Of a DNA stretch of 64,000 nucleotides, positions 57,801 to 64,000 are shown one piece after another. The notes under the pieces were generated by a model. It searched no databases and was not told the origin of the DNA. It saw only the letters and a program-made list of their open reading frames with translations. Each line of letters begins with the position of its first letter. Positions within the stretch are counted from its first letter, which is position 1. The translations under genes were made by a program, and so were the position numbers. This DNA is from Megaustenia siamemsis (Eukaryota > Mollusca > Gastropoda > Stylommatophora > Ariophantidae), in contig JAVIAB010000159.1 of the NCBI GenBank assembly GCA_032433765.1, positions 3,874,770 through 3,938,769 on the forward strand, in the 5' to 3' direction.

Positions 57801-59790
57801 ACATGTTTCTTCTCTCAACTCAGCCGAGCTAATGCAACATGTTTCTTCTCTCAACTCAGCCGAGCTAATGCAACATGTTTCTTCTCTCAACGCAGCCGAG
57901 CTAATGCAACATGTTTCTTCTCTCCACACAGCCGAGCTAATGCAACATGTTTCTTCTCTCAACGCAGCCGAGCTAATGCAACATGTTTCTTTCTCCACAC
58001 AGCCGAGCTAATGCAACATGTTTCTTCTCTCCACACAGCCGAGCTAATGCAACATGTTTCTTCTCTCAACGCAGCCGAGCTAATGCAACATGTTTCTTCT
58101 CTCCACACAGCCGAGCTAATGCAACATGTTTCTTCTCTCAACGCAGCCGAGCTAATGCAACATGTTTCTTCTCTCCACACAGCCGAGCTAATGCAACATG
58201 TTTCTTCTCTCAACGCAGCCGAGCTAATGCAACATGTTTCTTCTCTCCACACAGCCGAGCTAATGCAACATGTTTCTTCTCTCAACTCAGCTGAGGCACT
58301 ACAACGTGTTTCTTCTCTCAACGCAGCCGAGCTAATGCAACATGTTTCTTCTCTCAAATCAGCCGAGCTAATGCAACATGTTTCTTCTCTCCACACAGCC
58401 GAGCCACTACAACGTGTTTCTTCCCTCAACGCAGCCGAGCTAATGCAACATGTTTCTTCTCTCAACGCAGCCGAGCTAATGCAACATGTTTCTTCTCTCC
58501 ACACAGCCGAGCCACTACAACATGTTTCTTCTCTCAACTCAGGCGAGCCAATACAACATGTTTCTTCTCTCCACACAGCCGAGCTAATGCAACATGTTTC
58601 TTCTCTCCGCACAGCCGAGCTAATGCAACATGTTTCTTCTCTCCGCACAGCCGAGCTAATGCAACATGTTTCTTCTCTCCACACAGCCGAGCTAATGCAA
58701 CATGTTTCTTCTCTCCGCACAGCCGAGCTAATGCAACATGTTTCTTCTCTCCACACAGCCGATCTAATGCAACATGTTTCTTCTCTCCACACAGCCGAGC
58801 TAATGCAACATGTTTCTTCTCTCCACACAGCCGAGCTAATGCAACATGTTTCTTCTCTCAACTCAGCCGAGGTACTACAACATGTTTCTTCCCTCAACTC
58901 AGCCGAGGCACTACAACATGTTTCTTCTCTCAACGCAGCCGAGCTAATGCACATGTTTCTTCTCTCAACTCAGCCGAGCTAATGCAACATGTTTCTTCTC
59001 TCCACACAGCCGAGCCACTACAACGTGTTTCTTCCCTCAACGCAGCCGAGCTAATGCAACATGTTTCTTCTCTCAACGCAGCCGAGCTAATGCAACATGT
59101 TTCTTCTCTCCACACAGCCGAGCCACTACAACATGTTTCTTCTCTCAACTCAGGCGAGCCAATACAACATGTTTCTTCTCTCCACACAGCCGAGCTAATG
59201 CAACATGTTTCTTCTCTCCGCACAGCCGAGCTAATGCAACATGTTTCTTCTCTCCGCAGCTTTTTCTTCTCTCTCGCACAGCCGAGCTAATGCAACATGT
59301 TTCTTCTCTCCACACAGCCGAGCTAATGCAACATGTTTCTTCTCTCCGCACAGCCGAGCTAATGCAACATGTTTCTTCTCTCCACACAGCCGAGCTAATG
59401 CAACATGTTTCTTCTCTCCACACAGCCGAGCTAATGCAACATGTTTCTTCTCTCCACACAGCCGAGCTAATGCAACATGTTTTCTTCTCTCAACTCAGCC
59501 GAGGTACTACAACATGTTTCTTCCTCAACTCAGCCGAGGCACTACAACATGTTTCTTCTCTCAACGCAGCCGAGCTAATGCAACATGTTTCTTCTCTCCA
59601 CACAGCCGAGCTAATGCAACATGTTTCTTCTCTCCACACAGCCGAGCTAATGCAACATGTTTCTTCTCTCCACACAGCCGAGCTAATGCAACATGTTTCT
59701 TCTCTCCACACAGCCGAGCTAATGCAACATGTTTCTTCTCTCCGCACAGCCGAGCCACTACAACGCTTCTTCTCTCAACTCATCCGAGAT
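57801..59790 (+). repeat. 36-bp satellite, diverged block with 611-bp higher-order repeat
   Basis: About 55 units of four or five types (CTCCACACAGCCGAGCTA, CTCAACGCAGCCGAGCTA, CTCCGCACAGCCGAGCTA, CTCAACTCAGCCGAGGCA and others). At 57900-58260 two types alternate strictly. The run of types at 58398-58900 recurs at 59009-59550 with an offset of 611 bp (17 units less one base). Confidence 0.93.
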
Positions 59791-59794
59791 ATCC

Positions 59795-60345
59795 AAAGTC
59801 TGGCAGGCTTTGAGGACTCTTCAGTTTCTCTAACCGTGGTATGCAACTTATCGATTCACCATATCACAAACAGAAGCAGGTATCAGAACAGCGGGCGAAA
59901 CATCAAATTGGTTTGAAGTACAAAAATACTGTGAGGCAGGAATGCATCCTCTCTTAACACCTGTTCACATCTGGGCTGAGAACATCATGAGAATGTCAGA
60001 AACGATGATAGATTTGTGAAATTCGAACCCTTTCACAATAAACGGCAACATAATTCCAGAAATCAGATACGTTGATGACACAGTCCTCCTCTCAAACAGT
60101 GATGAATATTAAAGAAACAATTGAGTGTGTTAAAAACACAGTGAAGAGCAAAACCTATATCTAAACATACAGAAAACTAGATAATGTCCATTGACAAGGC
60201 AAAAAAAAGCCAACCTGAAATCAACTTTAAACAGTGAAGAACTTGAAATTATAACAAATTATAAATATCAAGGATCAGTAGTAACTAACAATGTAGACTG
60301 CCAGAAAGAGATCAAAAGATTAGCAATAGCAAGGCAGTAAAATTA
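59795..60345 (+). pseudogene. LINE reverse transcriptase fragment
   Basis: Degenerate plus-strand segments read ETSNWFEVQK, VRQECILSPLL (motif B), IWAENIMRMSETMIDL, IPEIRYVDDTVLLSNSDEY (motif C, YVDD), ITNYKYQGSVVTNNVDC and KEIKRLAIARQ. Many stops are present. The C-terminal end of the same LINE type appears at 63821-64000, so the hAT-like element between them is an insertion, or a deletion also took place. Confidence 0.75.
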
Positions 60346-60659
60346 AAATTAGTAGGGATCAGGCAAATAATTACAGTGCTGCGGCAAAGCTTGAAGTAAC
60401 AGACAGTAGAGGGGTGTAACGTACACACTTATATGTAAGTGACCATATTTTTGAAATCCCATTCCGGGACGGAATAATTTTACTTCAATTTTCCACCATA
60501 AAATTACATTTCTTCTTGCTGTCATTTTCAGTGAATAATACATACATTTTAAAACATCTAATAATATAGACCTACAATACGCTATCAGGATCATCAGGAG
60601 ATAAAAAAAAACAGTGATACTCACTTAAATTGAAGGTGAAACAGAGATGCTGTACTTTT

Positions 60660-62671
60660 CAGATGAGTGAATTTTCTGTCAAATGTCCTTCTTTGTATGC
60701 AGCATCTGATAAAATTCGACACATGTTCCCTCATAGTTCACTTTGGTGATCAACATGGCTTTTAAAGTTTCAACACCTAGTTGTGTTTTATCATTTGTCC
60801 ACAAACTGTTCATCAGAGAAAACACTCGTTCTGTTTGCAGCATTTGTTCCAGGTAGACACAAAAAGAACTCTGCCAACTTCAGAATATGTGAACGGGCAC
60901 ATGATTGTTTCTGAAGTGGGAAGCTAGTTCAACCCAACGCTGCCCTGGTCATGTTTTATTAAGACTCCACTCACTAATTTTTTGTGAAGTAACGAACTGT
61001 TTCATGTAGACATATTCGTCATACATTTCCATTTTCTGGAAAGTCGACTGAAGGCACTGTTTGACTCACTAATGATGAAGACTTCTCAATATCTTCCAAT
61101 TTGGTGTTCTGTTCAGCATTACCCAGCTGTAAAACTCTAGGTTTTGAAAATTATTTGCAGCCCATTTCTTCAAATAACTTAAGCTGTTTCATAAAATGAA
61201 GAAACACTGGCGTTAAACTTTTCACATCATCACGTGGAAATCCTTCCATTTCCAGCATTTTAAGGATTATCTGAACTCTTGATGGCAAGAAGCCGTCTTC
61301 CAGCTTGGACTCCAAGATAGCCTTCAACCTATTGATGTTGTCAATGACTTCAAATACAGTGACCATCTGTCCCTCTACTTTCTGCACTGCTTCGTGGAAA
61401 GAGGATGCCTGACTGTGAACCAAAATAAGCCATGCCTCAGACAGTGGGTTTTCAAAGAATTCCTGTATAAAAACTGGGCATCTGTCTTGAGATTGAAATA
61501 TGATTTTGGAGGCAGGAACATGTAAAGAACCCTTTCAACAGCAGGCAAGAGAGCAAGCCACCTAGTTTGTGCATAACCTAAAATCATCTGGAAGTCTGTG
61601 TCGACAAACTGACAAAACTCCTTGAGACTTTCAACTCTAACTGTGTATGATTTGAAGTACAGATACATTTTTGCAATAGTCATTTCAACATCAACAGGCA
61701 ATACGTCTGCAGCTGCTCGAACAATGTTGTGGAAAAATATGGCAAGCACACCCAACACCTATCAAACTATGTCCAAGGTTTTCTTTCAGTTTTGTGAAAA
61801 CATTGTTCTGTCCTTTTCTTTCAGCGCCCCCAAAATTAGAATTTGTGTTGTCTGCACATAATCCAACTACTTTCAGTTCTAAACCATTTTCAGTTAGACA
61901 GTCATAAGAAAACTACTTACTATATTAGATGTTTCACCCGGCAATGACTTCAACTCTAATATTTTAACTTTCAGTCCCTTATTGCGATCAAAGTATCTGA
62001 CAAGCAAAGGAAAAATCTTGATTTCTTTGTGGTTGGAGGCATCTGTCAGTATGGAGATAAATGTTACGTTTTCTAGGTCACATCTCAACTCGTTTAGAGC
62101 ATGGGGTGTGAACACATTCCGAATAATAGCTTATGTTTTCGTACGTGCACAAGCAAATTTTGTTCTAAAGTTACCTGAAGCAATTTTGATGTGCAGTCCA
62201 TAGATCTAAACGTGTGATTGTGCATCACTGTATGATATGCAAAGGCACCTTCTGTAGCAGCTAACTGTTCTTCTTTGTCACCAACCTGTTCAGCTCGAAA
62301 AAAATTTGTCACGACGAGCTTGATGCAGCAGTAGCGACGGCTCTCTTATGTTTATCACTATTTATGTGGCTCTTAATATCACCACGTCCAGTTTTATAGC
62401 GAACACAGAAAACATCACAGGATTGTAGTGTTCTGAAACAGCTATGCCATGCTACCCTAGAATTGCCTTTAATGGGATTACTGTGACCACAAACACTCTC
62501 CATGTGTGTGCCCGTATTTACACCCCTGAAAGAAATTATGAATATGACAACATCATGTGCCGTCTGTGATATTAATGACCACATACCAGGAGCCTCCACT
62601 ATGATTGATACAACTGTTGCACCCAAGCACTTCATCAGCAAAGCCATATCTATGGAATGTTCATCTGACAT
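60660..62671 (-). pseudogene. hAT-like transposase with BED-type zinc finger
   Basis: Minus strand order: a start at 62671, a zinc-finger region ending GRGDIKSHINSDKHKRA (about 62350), the catalytic-fold start TFISILTDASNHKEIKIFPL (about 62050), ELKVVGLCADNTNSNFGG (about 61850), GVGCACHIF then HNIVRAAADVLPVDVEM after a shift (about 61745), LGYAQTRWLALLPAVERVLY (about 61550), FLPSRVQIILKMLEMEG (about 61270), and ERVFSLMNSLWTNDKTQLG (about 60815), the C-terminal dimerisation region. Frameshifts near 61915 and 61745 and stops near 60900 and 61070 inactivate it. This family of hAT-derived genes is common in animals. Confidence 0.78.
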
Positions 62672-63099
62672 TGTTCTTGAATGATGTCCAAGTTAATGAG
62701 ACATCAGAATCGTGTGGCGGCAGCTACAAGAAGGGAGCGGAGAACATCATCAATTGTGTTTTTACTAACTACAGGTCATGTGGCTTCTGTTGGATTGGAA
62801 ATGATAACTTACCACCACTGTGTGTCTATATGTTTGGAATTGGAGTCATCAATGATGGCATAACATCATAAAGTGCTACGACGATCATCATTTTCGGAGG
62901 ACGTAAACTCCCATGGTATATGGTGGATAGGCGGCAGGAACCATTGAAGGCTATGTCCTGAAAAGGGTTCCTTCTTGCAGTTTCCTCATATTCCAAGTCC
63001 GGCTTGTTGCAGGAGCTACTGAGTTAAGTGCTCTGTGCACACCGTGGAGCTGTGTGTCTCATCCGTTTTGATCCTGCTTCGATATCCCGCTTGTTTACG

Positions 63100-63345
63100 A
63101 TGAATGATGATATCGTTTGACGGGGAACAGTTGGCTGTGTTCACTTTCTGCGCGGTTTCGCCTTATGTCTTTTGGCGTGTGCTGAGACTGCTACGATGGG
63201 GACTACAGTTACCTTTCTTTGTTTGGGAGATGATTTAGTAATTCGGATGATTCCACTGGCACGGGCGGTTGAGCAATTATGGATTTTAATTCGTTTGCTG
63301 TGAGACCGAGGCCTTCCATAGCCAATAACAATAACAATCACCACG
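63100..63345 (-). mobile_element. LINE leader fragment, related to 56370-56600
   Basis: The minus strand contains KRIKIHNCSTARASGIIRIT and KRHKAKPRRKVNTANCSP, about 80% alike at DNA level to the leader of the deleted LINE at 55540-56640. It is an isolated fragment. 62872-63099 and 63346-63580 hold no gene. Confidence 0.6.
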
Positions 63346-63820
63346 TCCACTATGGTTAATAGTAAACCCGGATGAACATATATTACATCTTACAGTGAAG
63401 TCTGATGACGATGTAGACTTTTTTTATAAAGGGTATTCCTTTTGTAAATCTTGATTAAAACTACAATTACGCTTCGGTGCCATTTTTTGGCGAAAGTGAA
63501 AGTGAAAGTTAGTAACACAACGAATATATACGAGATTTAAAACTAGGAGCGCATTCTACTGTTTTGATATTAAACAAAATTGTCTACACAGCAACGGAAT
63601 CATATTTTTTTTTTTTAATTGAAGAAATGTACGCCGTATACCAAAATGGCAAAATTGGTAAACGTTTGTGTCCCAAATTATTTTTTATATCAAATCCGGG
63701 ACAAAAGCTAAAAAATATGCCAAAATCGGACAAAACCGGTACGGCAGCTAATCCGGGACAAAGGTTCAAAAATGTCAAATTCCGGGACTGTCCCGGACAA
63801 TCCGGGACGAATGGTCACCT

Positions 63821-64000
63821 TAGTTAAAAGACACAACAGCCTACTAACTAAAAGTAATATTGGAAGGGAAAATACAGGTAAAAGAGGCAGAGGCAGGCCA
63901 TTACTAATATGGACGAGTGACATCAAATATGGACAAGTCATTATGACAATCTGCACCATCAAAGCAAGAGACAGAGTAGAATGGCGCTCCATGGTAGCCA
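63821..64000 (+). pseudogene. LINE RT C-terminal fragment (runs off the window)
   Basis: One plus-strand frame reads LVKRHNSLLTKSNIGRENTG, KRGRGRPLLIWTSDIKYG and IKARDRVEWRSMVA up to the window end. This is the final part of the LINE whose RT core is at 59795-60345. The piece between YKYQGS and LVKRHN (about 80-100 residues) is missing. Confidence 0.72.

Larger units (their letters stand above)
60437..63820 (-). mobile_element. Degenerate hAT-like transposon
   Basis: A minus-strand hAT-type transposase (60660-62671) lies between sequences with inverted similarity: GTGACCATATTTTTGAAATC with CCGGGAC at the left (60439-60471), and CCGGGACGAATGGTCACC at the right (63803-63820, i.e. GGTGACCATTCGTCCCGG on the minus strand). 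The right end abuts LINE sequence exactly. An 8-bp target duplication was not found, so the left limit is provisional. A LINE piece (63100-63345) sits inside its 5' flank. Confidence 0.6.

Noticed and set aside
56620..58982. Several 300-410-codon open frames on both strands
   Set aside because: The 36-bp satellite keeps four frames open. Each is a 12-residue repeat with no start context or domain.
61622..62871. Plus-strand frames over the hAT region
   Set aside because: They lie antisense to the recognisable transposase and have no domain of their own.

Overview
The window is eukaryotic, animal DNA with very few ordinary genes. It contains two single-exon class A GPCRs related to each other: one intact (43.5-44.5 kb, minus) and one broken by a frameshift (17.7-18.75 kb, plus). 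Everything else recognisable is transposon-derived or satellite. The receptors' look, the several RTE/craniofacial-development-protein-2-like LINE families, a Jockey-like LINE and tRNA-derived SINEs suggest an invertebrate, most likely a lophotrochozoan and possibly a gastropod mollusc. That placement is inference from family resemblance, not proven by the sequence.

Layout. 0-13 kb: a 5'-truncated LINE (74-652), then a 37-bp satellite split by a giant palindromic element, FB1 (1590-10684), and by a probable solo LTR (10985-11912). FB1 carries a later LINE insertion near its axis. 13-17 kb: microsatellites, a SINE-like repeat and three minisatellites. 17-18.75 kb: the GPCR pseudogene, whose own N-terminal codons form a 63-bp tandem array. 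18.8-26 kb: minisatellites, mostly a diverging 19-bp superfamily, with two SINE copies. 26.4-28.2 kb: a Jockey 3' end and a wrecked DDE (IS630/Tc1-like) transposase.

28.2-42.7 kb: one nearly complete minus-strand LINE (endonuclease, reverse transcriptase, C-terminal zinc finger). It is interrupted by a Jockey-like LINE (28823-30556, itself apparently carrying another LINE piece) and by a second giant palindrome, FB2 (31699-39587). It also holds four internal tandem arrays. Both giant palindromes have ends of the form AGTAGTA...TACTACT and exact 6-bp target duplications, the pattern known for Polintons/Mavericks, but no Polinton gene is recognisable. They share internal modules and look like one family of non-autonomous, almost all-TIR elements. 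This is the most unusual content of the window.

43-47 kb: the intact GPCR and repeats. 47.39-52.70 kb: a young LTR retrotransposon with 1.76-kb LTRs, a frameshifted gag with two zinc knuckles and no pol. 52.9-55.3 kb: minisatellites. 55.5-56.6 kb: an internally deleted LINE. 56.9-59.8 kb: a 36-bp satellite with higher-order structure. 59.8-64 kb: a LINE split by a degenerate hAT-like transposon.

No tRNA or rRNA gene, CRISPR array or bacterial-style operon was found. Most long open frames here are stop-free runs through tandem repeats, not genes. Functionally the window is a nest of mobile elements around two dispersed chemoreceptor-like loci, with repeated local tandem amplification acting on unrelated sequences.
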